Positions 47,908 through 60,253 of a DNA stretch of 64,000 bases are shown here, in pieces. The notes under the pieces were generated by a model. The model did not search any database. It saw nothing but the letters and a program-made list of their open reading frames with translations, and was not told the DNA's origin. Position numbers and translations under genes: made by a program. This DNA is from Tausonia pullulans (lineage: Eukaryota; Basidiomycota; Tremellomycetes; Cystofilobasidiales; Mrakiaceae): the NCBI GenBank assembly GCA_951802195.1, contig OX637620.1, positions 1,054,001-1,118,000 on the forward strand, written 5' to 3'. Numbering within the stretch: position 1 is the first letter of the stretch; the number at the start of each line of letters is the position of its first letter.

Positions 47908-50900
47908 TCATCCCTCGAGCGCCGTGGTGGCGACGCCATCAGGGACAAGGAAAATGTCCGCCACAATCGAGGTCCGCGGTTGTCCCGAGACACCGGTACC
48001 GGTACCCTCGACTTCAGTGCCACCGCCTCCGCTGCTGTCCTCCTCCGGACGGAGATGGAACAGGACCTTCTGGCCGCGGGCCGAAGGGGATGAGGTCGGG
48101 ATCATCGAGACGTTGACGAGGACCTGGCGAGGCTGAACGGGCTGGTAGGTGAGAGAGAGATACCATCGTCGAGATTTAGGATCTCTCTGGAGAAAAGGGG
48201 GAGGGGGAGAGCGACTAGACAAAGTACCTGCAACTCGGTGAGCAATGCTACCACCGCGGCCTCGCTGGCCTGTCCGGCCAAGCCGTCATGCGATTCGATC
48301 CGAAGGACACCGACCCTCTGTCGCGAGGCTGGCGTGGTAAGAACCGTAGTGGCGAACGTCGAGGTAAGCTTGGCCGAAAAGCAGAGTGTCTCTGGCAGGC
48401 AGAAGGGAACAAGGCGCGTCTGAAGACTGAAGCAGGCATCGAGTCATCACGTCAGTCACAGTCTCAAGGAAGCAGAGAGTGAACCAAGAGATGGACGCAC
48501 TCGAGAGTGAGCTCTGCCACAACCTTGCAGCGCTCAATCCGCACCTCCCGGCCCTCTCTGCCCAAGATCTCCGCTGGGACTGTTGTCACGACCGGGCCAT
48601 ACCAGGCGCCCAAGTCTTCCTCCTCCTCCTCGGGCGACGACAGCAGCCGTGCAGGAGAGGGGAGCCGAAGCTGCTGCTGGCCGGCGACGGCGGCCTCAGA
48701 GTACTGCTGAGTGCCACCGACGTCGCCTGTGACCGACTGAGGGGCGATCTCCTCGAGGCTGCCTGTTCTCGTGCTGGCGCGGTCCTCCGCGACCGAAGAT
48801 GGGACTTGAAGATTGGGATCTCGCGGCTCCATTCCGAGAGTACGGAGGTGCTCAGATGAAGTATACGCTTCCGGGCTCAGCAACACGGGATTCTCCAGGT
48901 CTGCCTCCTGGACAAGAAACGCGTCTGGGGCCGGCGGTGGAAGCGGCTCGTTCCTCTTCTCAGGAGGCATCGCGGTGGTGGACGAAGCCAGCTCCTCGTA
49001 CGCTCCTGAAACCTGCGCAGAGGGTCGTGCGACGGCGAGGTGGCTCTCGGAAGCTCTCGCCTTTCGAGCCTGCTGCTGCTGCTGGGGTACCAGCTTTGGC
49101 GGGAGAGGACGGCCGGCCCAGTCAACTGGGGCAGAGTGGCTCGGGCCAGGCGGTTGCTCTTGAGAGGGCTTGTCGGGATAATCGGTGGGGACGGACCAGC
49201 TTCTCGTTGGTGTGGGAGGAGGAGGAGGTGGTTCATTCGATATGGGAGGGGGACCACTGTAGTAGCCCACGTAGCCGTCTCCAGCACCACTGGGTTGCCA
49301 CCCTGGGTAGCCCGGACCGCCGGTGAATTGGAGCTGTGGCGTGTAGCCAGCGGATTGAGCATTCCTGCGAATGATGTAGGTTGAAGGACTCTCCGGGGGC
49401 TGAAACACGTAGTGGGAGCCCGAGGCTATGTGAGAAGGGTAGACGGTGGCAACTTCTGGAGAAAACTGGGCCGGCTGGTTGGGTGGCGGGGGTGGGAGGT
49501 GATAGGGCTGATATGCCTGGTTGTACGCCGGGCGAGGAGGAGGAAAAGGAAGTGGCGGGGCAGCAGGCCACGGGATGTTGAACCGAGCCGGATTAATGTA
49601 AGAAGGCGGCTGAAGAGGAGAAGCACGTCGGCGGATGACCTCCTGAACAGTGGCGTAGGCGGCTGAGGAGCGGAAAAGCAGCAGACGACAGAGGTCAGGC
49701 ATGAGCCACCCAATAATAACGAGACAGAAAGGCGCTTACCGGGATTGATGAGGGCTAGAAATGGGAGGGGAAGATTGGGCGTCAGCGAGCCAGGTTGTGA
49801 GCAGCAAGCAGTTTACCAGCGAGCAGACCTCGCTCACCAACTAAATGCACAAGCTTTGGGTCAGAGCCAAGCTGAACAGCGTCAAAAAAAAGATGCGGGT
49901 CGCCCTTGTCCGGAATATGGGGCAGTTTGATCTGTAAGTGACGGAGGTGGAGTGCTGATGGTGAGAAATCGTAGTGCTGCTGCTCCTTGAGTCAACTAGT
50001 CGACTCACGCCGAGGACCTTGTTCTTGCGCTCGGAAACGGATTGAAGGAGCTGATAGAGGACCCGCGGGGCGTCCATGTAGGTATCCATTTCTATGGGTG
50101 GAGCGCTGAGCGGGCGCTGCGCCGGGAAAAAACCGAGGCAGGGCATGGTCCGGTAGAGTTCTGTCGGTCGATCATGGAACTTGTAGCCGGCGAGCGAGAG
50201 GATCGGCGGAAAGACAGTCGCGGGGATGGCAGGAAGTCTGGAAGAGTCGACATATGATAAGAGCGCGCATGAAGAGATGGCGATGGGTAGTTTGGGACGC
50301 ACGAGTTGCTGGTGTTGCTCCCGCGGTCGGCGAGTACGAGCCGGCGAGCGTCAACTGGAACGGTGATGAGGCCTCCGCCGATGGCTGGGACCAGGAGCTT
50401 GCCAGTCCAGATAAGGGTGTCTGGCGGCGGGTGCAAGGAGCTGGCTCTCTCCATTGACTGAGGCGTCGGGTATTGAGGCTGAGCAGGCGGGAGAGGCCTC
50501 GATGCGGCCAAGGAGAAGGGGTATCGCTCAACTATGGGTGTCTCAGGCACGCCACGCGGGGCGTGCTGGATGGATGCAAGCTCGGAGGAGGAAGTAGACG
50601 CAGCTGTAGCGGTACGGGTATGAGAGTCTGGTGGGCGGTGGGGGGTGAGGGTTGATGGAGGGTTGATGAATGGGATGCGCTCGGAGATCTTGGAAGCGGG
50701 CTTGAGAGGCGAGCCGTAATAGACGCCTCTCAGAGCTGGGACGAGCTGGAGGAGAAGCGAGAGGATGGGCGGGCGACGGTTAAAGAGGCTGGTGAGGAAC
50801 CACGCAATATCAGATTACGGGAGTGACTGAAGAGTTGTCGCTCTTCAGAGCACGAACGTGGCGCGAGTGTCGTGATACCGCCTAGCCACGGTGGAGCCTG

Positions 50901-52208
50901 GAAAAAGAAGGGGCGTCAGAGACTTAAAATGTTGCCGAGAGGCGTTGTCATTGCACGCACTCGACAGCCCAGTCTTGAGGATGGCGGTGACCTGATTATC
51001 CTTCTCTTCCCATCGCTCAATGCCTCGAAGGTTTTCGCTGCACTTTTCACGCCCGACCGGACATGGAATAGGGTTGAGGGCTTGAGAAACATGGACCAAT
51101 GTCCGCTCGAGGACGCAGGTCTCGCAGACGAGATGACTGAGGGAAGAGGCCGACGATGCGTGAGCGTTGACTGAGTGCTAGATGCTCAAGAAGGAGAGGG
51201 AATTCACCGGCAGGGGTCGATGATACTGCATAAAGGGACTGTTCAGCACACTGCTGCATGAGCCAGAGGAGGAAATATCTCTCACTACGTTCCAACACTG
51301 TCGAGGCATGCGAGACGGTTGCTGCTGAGTCAGCGTAGGCGTCTTGACTCCGCAGCCGAGCTGCAAGACAACCTACAGCGCGTCTTGACAGCTGAGGAGG
51401 AGCGGAATCCGTCGGTTCAAGGCAGATCGGCGAGAGCGAAGAACAAGTAGACCCACCACTTGCACAGATGCTCCGGTTTGAGGCCTGCCTTCTCCCAAGA
51501 ATTCATTAACGGGTTCTCCCGCTCCTTCCCACCAGTATTCGTCACCGAGATGACCTCGTCCTCGATCGTATCAGACGTCTTGCGCTTCCTCTTCGACATT
51601 GAGGGAGATTCAGTGGCAAACTGAGCTGAGAGGCTAGCACCGGCGGTGGTGGCAGCGACGTCTGGAGTCCGAGCTGTCGGCTGCGGCAAGGCAAGAGAAG
51701 GGAGATCGGGTGGCGGCGGTGGAGGAATGGTTGGAGTTTTCTGGAGGGGCGAGAGAGGAGCAGAGCTAGGCGTCGTCTGCTGGGTCATCGAGGACCCTCG
51801 AGACAACCTGCGAGCACGAAGCTTAGGACGGAACGTAGCACCGCCAGCAGCCGCGAGTCCTTCTGACGCAACAAGAGCGGCAGCCAGCTCGCGGTCTTCG
51901 TTCTCGGTGGAAGGAAGCGCTGGCTCTGGATCGGCGCGCCTCGTTCGTCGGGAGCTTCTCCTTACGGGTGGCCGGCTAGAGCTAGAGGGGGAGGAAATCG
52001 ACGGAGCCGGGACAGCCCGGGAAGGAGCGGGGGAAGCCGAGCGGCTCTGGGTATAAGAGGAGGACGGGCTTGACCGGCGGCGACGCTGGCGAGGGGGAGG
52101 GGAAGAAGGGGCGACCTCGGCTTCGTCGACTTCTGTGAGAGGCGAGTCGGCGCTCACGTACGTGAGATCGACGGCAGGCTCTGCTGAAGGAGATACAGGA
52201 GAGGGCAT
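47908..52208 (-). CDS. RING-like zinc-finger protein, function unknown
   Basis: Twelve exons (51457-52208, 51286-51347, 51208-51238, 50961-51136, 50858-50897, 50303-50788, 50009-50237, 49838-49931, 49740-49754, 48501-49662, 48228-48426, 47908-48186) close to 1174 aa. Residues 1-240 are Ser/Pro/Arg-rich with a nuclear-type basic block SMSKRKRKTSD. Then comes a cysteine cluster: LCKWC, later LCSIIDPCRHLVCETC, later PCPVGREKC. The C-x-H-x2-C-x2-C core fits a RING finger; the last pair is spaced by six residues, not two, so it is atypical. After that come LFNRRPPILSLLLQLVPAL, a globular part, a Pro-rich region (about 620-1000) and a conserved-looking C-terminus (LDLQTRLVPFCLPETLCF). The second exon's acceptor (GCGGAG) is weak and the least certain junction. 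I know no family with this order; ubiquitin-ligase activity is an inference from the RING only. Confidence 0.65.
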
Positions 52209-52636
52209 GGTGTTGAACGTCAGATGAAGAAAAAGAGGAGAGGGATGGAGGGGAGAAGGGAAACAGGGAGGGAAGGCGACGTGGAGGCGGAGGCGGAGGC
52301 GGGCGATTGAACTTGAAGGAGGCAACTGAATGCAACCAGACTCACCAGCCGGAGGATGGCTTGTGTCCATACGAGAGCGAGCCGTCGAGAATCCAAAAGA
52401 CGTTGTCGCCGTTAGAGGAGAGGAGAAGGGAAGAGGAAGAGAGAGAGGGGGCGGGCAGAGGGAGAAAGGACGACTGAATCGCCGCCCAACCCGGGTACGC
52501 GGACCCGAAGGAAGAGAAGCCCCTGAATCGTCGGATTCAAAGCTTAAGCAGCATCATCTTCACCCTTTCTTGAATTTTTCTATTCTTCTCCTTTCCCTCC
52601 TGCAAGTGCTGCTCGTGCGTTTCTTGTCAGTGACGC
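52209..52636. other. Intergenic spacer
   Basis: 428 bp between two minus-strand genes; promoter of the RING-like gene and 3' UTR of VPS54. No other feature. Confidence 0.6.
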
Positions 52637-55600
52637 TCATCCAGATTGGCTCACAGGCTCCCCCTCATCCTTCGTCTCGCCCTTCTCTTCCTCCTTGCCC
52701 TCCGTTTGCTCGTCCTCGGGACCAGCGGGTTCCTCCTTCGCCTCCGTGTTCGCCGGCGTTTCGACCTCCTGGGGCTCAAGGACAGCTGCTGTGGTCGGCG
52801 GCATCACATCACCAACGACTGCTGTCTCTTCGTCGTCCTTAGGCGGCAGCTCTGGCAGCGGAGGCGATCCCGCGCCCTCCTCTCTCGGAGGCGGTGACGC
52901 CGACTGCGATGGCGGCAACGGTGGCAGCGCTCCAAGAGGGTCCGGCGAAGAAGCAGGAAGAGGGGGATTTGCGACCTCGGCGACCCCGTTGCCAGAGGCC
53001 GATGCTGTAGGGTCCGACAGCTCCTTCGCTGGAGAAGAGAGGGGAGAGAGCGTCGCTGAGACGGGGAGGGGGATCTTCTCAGGCATCTCAGACAGGACGG
53101 CACCTTGGGGTGGCTGGTCATGGTCGATCGAGGCAGAAGTGGTAGGAGGGGCGGACGCATTGGAAGGAGCGAGCATGTCGCTCTCGCCGGTAGTGGTGAC
53201 TTCAATGGGCTGATCCTCGGGCTTTATGACATCGGATCCGCCTGGAGAGGAGGGAAGCGAGTGGCGGAATCAGCAGGCCTCAAGGTGATAAAATGAGATA
53301 TTATGCGGGCAGCTCACTCGATGACACCCTCCTTAGCAAACCCGACATGCTCCTCATCGATCTCGTTTTGGCCTTCGGCACCGTCTTGTCCGACACGAGT
53401 GTCACCAGCCCACTCGGGAACGGCGAGACATTCGGGAGTGCCCCCAGCCGGTCCGAGAGAAACGTTACGTCCTGAAGAAGCCGCTGTTTTGCATCTTCAG
53501 ATTTGAGTTCGAGCAAGGTGAAGTGAGAGGAGAGGGCATGGGTGACGGCGGCGAAGACTTGGGAGGTGATGGACTAAGGGGAAAGAAGCAGGTGAGAGTC
53601 AGCATTGAAGCCAAGAGGACGAAGCGAGATCCCCACTCACATCGACAACTGCGTCCGGGAGATACTTGGAAAGGATCTTGTGCAGCTGAGTCGTCTCCTT
53701 GGCGAGGAATTCGATGTACTCATTCGGCTTGCCTGCCGCCCGAGTCGGCGTCGCCTCCCAATCAATCTCCCTTAAGCCTTTCATATGGATTGCGAGCCGA
53801 TCGGCCATAATGGCAACAAGCTTGGCGTGGATCTCGTTCTGGTGTTCATGATAGTCCTAAAAATGACAGGAGAAGGAGAACGTCAACAGCTGAGAGGGTT
53901 GAAAAATGAGGGACGGGACTGACCCGCTTAAGCCGGTCAAACTCGACGAGCATGACGGCCTGCTTGGAGCTCAGGTGCCGTCGAAGCGTCTCCCGGACAT
54001 AAGGGATGAGCGCCATGACGGCTGAGAGCGATTGCGAGGCGAGCGCAAGGTGCTTGGCGGTGATGTTCTTGAGGCCCGCGGAGCGCATCGCACCTGCTCC
54101 CAAGACAACTTGACAGGTGCGCGAGTTGAAGGACTGATGAAGGATAGAGCGTCATGGTCTGAGGACAAAGCTTAGAGTAGAAACACTCAAATTACCTTGA
54201 GGTATTCAATGATCTTGGCCATGGCATCGGTCGTGAGGAGTTCGACATTAACGACGATCTTGAGGTAGTCGACGAGCAATTCGAGGCTTCCCAATGTCGC
54301 CCCGACTACAAAGAACGAGTTGTTCTCAACCCGGAGGAGCTTTCCCTTTTCAATAACATCCTCCTGAGACGAGGACATTGCAGCTGTGAAGGGGGCAATG
54401 AGCTCGGCCGGGTCCGACATGGTTGCGGCGACCATGAGATCGACGGCATGCTGTTGGGCCGCGTTGGGGTCTTCGGGCGACCAGAGCTCGGTCTCGACAA
54501 GTCGAGCCGAGGCGGAGACCCGCTGGGAGTGGTAGGTAGAGAGGAAAGTCTTGGCCTGAGAGAGGGGGAGAGAAGGCAGGGTTTCATTGCATGAGAGAAA
54601 GAAACCCAGAAAGAGTTGAAGGGAAACCCAGCCTCACTTGAACGACCATAGTCCCTCGGAGACCGACGATCATCTTACGGCAGAGAACCTCGCACGAGAT
54701 GACGAATGTCCACGCTTCCGAAAAGACGGCGAGGAAGTCCGTAAGCGCAAGTGAGGCGTGCCGCTCGGTGCGAAGCCCGATGATCTTGGAGGCCCGTGCA
54801 TGGGCGAGCTCGGTCGTCGTCGAGAGGACCTCGGCAAGCTCGGCGGCCAGAGAGAGGAGGGGCGAGGAAGGGGTGGAGGATGCGATAGTGGTGGAGCCCT
54901 CGATAGGCCTGAGGGATGTGGGTGTCGCGAAATCAGTCGAGCACATGAGGAAAGAGGAAGAGGGAAGAAAAGGCCTACGTGATAGCGGCCTCGTTAACGA
55001 TGCTCTCGAGCGCTTTAGACAGTGTTCCCACAGCCCTAGCGGTCCCGAGTAGACCCCTTAGCATGGACTTCTCGATGACGAGGAACTCAGTGTGCTCCAT
55101 CTCCTTGAGCGTCTTGACCAACGGCGAGGCCGTCGTCCGTCCAGCCACAGAGCTGCTTCCCGGCCCAGATGGCGGGAGCCTCGGGAAGTCGTCGCCGACA
55201 TCTTCTCCCTCCTTCAGAGGAAGACATCGTTTGACCGTCTCTCGCACTTCGGCGAGCCCAACCTCGCGGAGAACGCCTACAAGTCGGTTGCTCCCGTGGA
55301 CGCGAACGAGCCCGAGGACAAGAGGGACAAGACGGTCACGCAGGTCATTGCGAGAATCCTCTCCATCAGGATTGGCAGAATTGCCGTCGTCGGAATTGGA
55401 AAGGAGGCTGGTGAGTTCACTCGAAAGCAGCTGCTGAAGCTGCGCCTCGAGCTGGGTGGCAATTGCGAAACCAAGGGCAGTGAGCGTCTGGGGTAGGTGG
55501 GCGAGTGCGGCAAGCGAGGTGAGGTCAACGGGCGGCGGAAGCGAAGGTTGACTCTTCTGGGCCTTGGACCTTGGGTCACTGGGACCCAAAGAGGACGATG

Positions 55601-57302
55601 AGGAGGAGTTGCGATTGAGGGGAGGCTGGTGGTGAGGGATCGCCAGGCTGCCGCTCCGGCTTCGCGACGTCGAAGCTGCGGAAGCCGCGCCCGCTTCGTC
55701 CGTCTCTGGGAGTTCGGCGACGTCGGTAAGGGAGCTCGTGGCAAAACGGGGTGACGCCCTCGGTGAAGGCATCGGCGACCTCCTGGACCCGGCGTGTCCG
55801 TTAGCGGCAAGTTTGGTCTCGACAGCTGCTGGGGTGACCTCCTTCTCTTTGCCCTTGCCCTTCCGCTTGACCCAGCCGTCGACCTCTTCCCAGAGGCCGA
55901 CCGCGCCAAAGCCGTCACCCTCCGCGATAAGCGCGCGGATCGTGCCCACAGCCTCCTCGACACCTCGAATGTCGCGAACGGCGCCCTCGACTCGCTTGAG
56001 CGATCGAAGCTCTCGCAGGAGTCGGCCGACCTCAATCCCTCGCTTGGCCTGGCCTTCATCGAGGGCTGAAAGCTCTCCGCGGAGAGAAGCGATCCGGGCA
56101 AGACAAGAGGATGACTCGCGCTCGAGCTCCTGGAGATTGGTGAGCGCCGCAAAGAAGGAGGACGACCGGCGCGAAATCTCGTGCACGAGGTGTTGCTCGA
56201 CGACGTCCAGATGTGAGGCGAGCCGCTCTTGGAGATGGGCGCTGCTGAGAAAGGCGTGCTCCCCACCTCCATTGACTGATGGCTGCGTCTTGTTTGAACG
56301 AGGCATCGGCGGCGGGACAGCCGTCACTGGCGTCAGGGGCTGAGCAGCAGCGACAGTACCTGTTCCTCCATCCGAAGCGGTCGGATCGACGAGCGGGTTG
56401 AGCGTCGGCAAGGGCGACGATGGCACGGAACCGGCGTCGGCGCCAGCCTGGAGGGCGGACTTGGCTGTAGAAGACGGCGGCGCTGGTGGTCCTCCTGCAA
56501 CTTGCGTAACGAGCTCAAATGTATGGGGGTTCCCAAGATCAAAGTCGCGCTCGAAGAAGATCTCTGGGACTTGGTCGAGGCTCGGGAGATCTCTCGGGTC
56601 CTCAACGACGAGCGGGAGCCTCATGCCGCCGTCCATGTCGTCGTCGTCGGCCCCGCTGCCGGAACGGACACGTGTGAAGCGCTCCCACTCGGGCGTGATG
56701 GCCTTGACGTAGTTGTCGAGCTCGCGACGGTTGACTTTGGGGAAGACCTCTGAAGGCGGGGCTGGCGGCAGCGGGATCCTCGACGCCCGGAGCGGGGCTG
56801 GCTTCTTGGTCGGATGACTGAGGACCGTGCTGATCGCTGGCAACCATGAGGCGACCGACGGGCGTCAGCAGGCAAGGTAGGCGAGACGCGGGGAGGAGGA
56901 CCGCGCACGCGCGGCACGCACTGTGCTCGTATCTTGACGAGCAGAAGAAGGGAGAGAGGGCAGCGACCGACGTGAGAGAGGAGCGACTGACTATGGAAGC
57001 TGGTGCGTTCGGACGGGTCATTCCACGGTCGGGTCAGCGAGACGAGGTTGAGGCGTGAGAGATCGAGAGGCGGCGCGCCCGCCGTTGAGGTTGTCGAGGG
57101 GACTGTCGGTTGGCGAGCAAAGTCAGCCCATGGACTTGACAAAGACACAAGCCAAGCCTGACCGACCTCGCTGGAGGCGAGCCCTTAGGTCCGAGGACGG
57201 CCCAAAGTCGCCCTCGAGCTGAGTGAGGGCGTCCTCTGCATCTTCCTGGGAGAGGACGCTCTCGGACGGGCCGGGCGAGTCTGTCCTTGATGGCGTGTCC
57301 AT
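52637..57302 (-). CDS. VPS54: Vps54, GARP complex subunit
   Basis: Tethering subunit for endosome-to-Golgi retrograde vesicles, working with Vps51-53 at the trans-Golgi. Nine exons: 57167-57302, 56992-57102, 54979-56836, 54638-54908, 54196-54555, 53924-54133, 53641-53856, 53318-53573, 52637-53241; 1340 aa. N-terminal part: LDNYVKAITPEWERF and VPEIFFERDFDLGNPHTFEL, the Vps54 signature. A coiled coil follows (HLDVVEQHLVHEISRRSSSF to LRSLKRVEG). The C-terminal Vps54 domain runs from SFNSRTCQVVLGAGAMRSAG through DYHEHQNEIHAKLVAIMADR to KETTQLHKILSKYLPDAVVD. The last 190 residues are an acidic Pro/Ser/Thr tail not usual for the core fold. The start lies 312 bp from the divergent THOC3 gene. Confidence 0.93.
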
Positions 57303-57614
57303 CAAGGGTGGCGGTTGGTGGATGCTAGAGAAAAGGAGGCAGGAAGGGAGGGAGAGAGGATATTGCCCTCTGTTTTATGGAGGTCGTCGGTGCGTCGTTG
57401 TCGTCGTTGGGATCAGGCCAAGGAGATTGACACCAGGCGGGGTCGAGTCCGTCGTCGCGCTTACCCGAGCAAGAGAAGAAGACCAGGGACGCCAATCCGA
57501 CCTCGACCATCATCGTCTTTCAGTCGGCCCGCCCCTTTCCTGGGGTTTCTCTCGCTCAACCCGATCAGACCACCCCATTTCGCCTCTAGCTCACTCGGTC
57601 TCCCCGCATTCACC
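57303..57614. promoter_or_regulatory. Short bidirectional promoter (VPS54 / THOC3)
   Basis: 312 bp between divergent start codons, so a shared promoter region. No specific factor site recognised. Confidence 0.5.
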
Positions 57615-59567
57615 ATGGCGGCCTCGACAGAAGCCCCGGCGTTTGCACCCACCTCGCTTCCTCTTTCGAACGCGTACGCGTCGCGCGACTTGCCTGTTTG
57701 TCCCTCGCCGACTTCACCGGGTTCATCGCCCTCACAGCTCACATTTCCCATCTCACCTCTCGATCCACGCCTCTTCTCAATTGATGGCCCCCGTCTGCAG
57801 ACTCCCAACCCTTCCTCCTGGCCCAAGCCACGTCTCGTGACTGGCGGGCACCGCGACCCGGTGCAGTGCGTAGCGTGGAACTCGGAGGGCAAGAAGCTTG
57901 TCTCGAGCAGCTCAGGTGCACAAGGCGTCCGAGTCTGGGATGTTGGCTCGAATGGCGCATCGGTGAGTGACGCAGGGCGGGCGATTCTAGGCGGGCTGCC
58001 TGGTGTCAACGCGTCTTGGGCCGGCGCCCGTTGCAACTGGCGACGGGGGCTGGCCTTTCCTGAGGGCTTCCTCTGTCTTCTCGCGAAGCCATAAGAGGAA
58101 GAGGCTGGCTGCCGGGCGTGTCATTGCACTAGGCATCCCTCCAAGTCAAGAGGCAGGACAGGGCTGACAGGCTGAACGTCGACGCGTTGTCTTCCACCTC
58201 GCAGTTCTCCGCTTCGCATTCGCTGGCTCTGGGGGCGGCGCACAAGCAGGGGTGCCCAATCTCGAAGGTCGAATGGAACCCAGTCTATGTTTCGGAGCTC
58301 GTCACAGCCGGGTCCAAGGCGGATGCGGTGGTGTGCTTTTGGGATGTTCGCGGTGAGTTCCCGCACAACCTATCTTCCGACCCTTTAGCGTCGCTGTCGA
58401 CAGCTGTCCCTTACCCGGTCCGTCATACCATTTCCAGCATCTGCCAAAGAACCCACATCCTCTCTCCCGCTCTCCTCACCTGCGTTTCAACTCGCCCACC
58501 ATCCAGAAGGCCGGACGCTCGCCCTTTCAGACCTTCGTGAGCGGATCCACCTCTTCGATTATCGAATGCTCACTGCCGAGCCCGTGGCGTCCATGGAGGT
58601 CGACGGTGAGCCAGTTGTGTCTCCAACTAAGGAGAGCAAGCCCGAATGGGTCTCGAGCGAGCGATGGAAGTTCCCGAATGCAACGGATAAGCCGCCGGTG
58701 GTGAGTCCACTTCCTTCACGTGATGAGGGCGTCCTTGATCATTCCCACTTCCTTCCGCAGGTCTATGACATCGGGTTTAGCGCCTCGGGCAAGCACATTC
58801 TCTGGTGCACCAACTCAGGCAAGATCCACGTCCGCCCAGTCGCGAGCCTTGAGGTCGTAGACGGCAAGGCGCCTGAGCCGGGACAACCTGTCCTTGGGGA
58901 GGTCGAATGGCGGGCACAGACGGCTGCGTGCGAGGCGATTGCTGTCGAGGGGGAGGGCAAGTGGGTCCACTACTCTCTTGGCGAGCTTTGGGAAAGAAGG
59001 GCGCTGATGACCGCCTCAGGTACATCGCGAGCGGAGGAGCCGACGGAATCGTGAACATTTGGAGCACGACCGACTGGATCCCCGAAGCAAGCTTTGAAGA
59101 CATGACGTGCGTCTCTCTTTCCCTCTTTCTTCCTTCCAGTCTCGCCCTCATGTTGTTCACGGTCAAGCAGCGGCGAAATCAAGCACCTCGAGTTCTCCCG
59201 CGACGGGGAGCTGTTGGCTGCGGGAGGAGACGAAAGCGCGATCTACATCGTGCGTTCCTCGTTCGCTTGATATAACAGGAAGAATAAGAGGGAGAAACTG
59301 ACTCGTCGAGGGCTTCCTCTTTCTGCAGTTCTCAACCGCTGCCCACTCGCTCGTCCACAAGATCTCGACGGGAGCGGGAGCCGCGGTGTCAGCGCTCGCG
59401 TGGAGTCCAAAACACGATGTATGTATCTCCATTCCCCTTGTCATCTTGTTCGTAAAGTAAGATATAGGAATCCGACACCCCTCTGCCACATCCTTCAGGT
59501 GCTCGCGTACGCCACAGGTGCTCAGACGTCGTCGGGGGCCTTTTCGGTGTTGTCGGCATATGCATGA
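57615..59567 (+). CDS. THO3: THO complex subunit 3 (Tex1) WD40 protein
   Basis: Beta-propeller subunit of TREX/THO, coupling transcription with mRNA export. Eight exons: 57615-57962, 58205-58352, 58507-58700, 58761-58960, 59020-59106, 59171-59249, 59329-59418, 59499-59567; 404 aa. After an 80-residue Ser/Pro lead, WD repeats read GGHRDPVQCVAWNSEGKKLV..VRVWDV, ISKVEWNPVYVSELVTAGS..VCFWDVR, TLALSDLRERIHLFDYRM, VYDIGFSASGKHILWCTNSG, YIASGGADGIVNIWSTTDW, IKHLEFSRDGELLAAGGDE, VSALAWSPKHDVLAYATG. The missing-Trp blade before the last ones and the overall order match THOC3/Tex1. The exon 6 acceptor is a tandem AAGCAG, which would give variants differing by one Ser. Confidence 0.88.
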
Positions 59568-60253
59568 TGCCGGGCGTGTATCTCTAGATCTAGCGGCCTT
59601 CTGAAAGTGAGAGAGCAGCATTTCAAGAAGTTGCAATCTGATCGGTCCAAAAGAGAGGGCGGAAGAGGCCTGTCTGGCTGTGAGAGGTAGACACCCCCGG
59701 CGAAGTCCGACGCGCCTGCTTTTCCAGCCCCTCTCTTGCGCCTTCCCCTCTCTTCCCCTCCAACTTCCTCACTGTTGGCGACCCTCTTGCCTCCCCCCCT
59801 ATCCTCGCTCCGATCGATTCCCTCCCCCCTGAGGGGGTCGCCCCTTCTTCAAGGCGGGGCTTAACAGCCGGCGGAATCCCTCTCCCCCTCCCCCTCTCCC
59901 TCTCCCCAACTGTCTCCCTCTGGCCCTGATTTCCTCTGCCTCCTTTCGCCCTGCATCCTCGAGTCGTCATCCTAGTCCAGAGCTCTTGAATTGACGCCTA
60001 CCTCATCCCAATTCGCTCACCCACCTTTGGCCTCGCTTCTTCTCTCCTACATCTCATTGTCCCCTCGACCAGCAACATTCCCCTGATCTCTCCCTCTACG
60101 CTCATAATCCGGATCCTTTTCGATCCATCCAGCTCGACTGTACCCGTCCCCCACCCACCCTGCTTGAGCGTTTAGACCGGCAACCGGTTCCAACCTCCCT
60201 CCTCCTCACTCTTTCCTTCTCACCACCTTCCACCTCATCCAACTCGCGGCAAG
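59568..60253. other. Intergenic region, CT-rich promoter
   Basis: 686 bp between two plus-strand genes, strongly pyrimidine-rich toward the kinase start (59700-60230), as is common in fungal core promoters. Confidence 0.55.

Noticed and set aside
50900-51460. Two separate genes (51457-52208 and 47908-51170) instead of one RING-like gene
   Set aside because: Joining all exons closes phase to a single frame and brings the Cys pairs into RING order. The weak 51348 acceptor keeps some doubt, reported in the feature.
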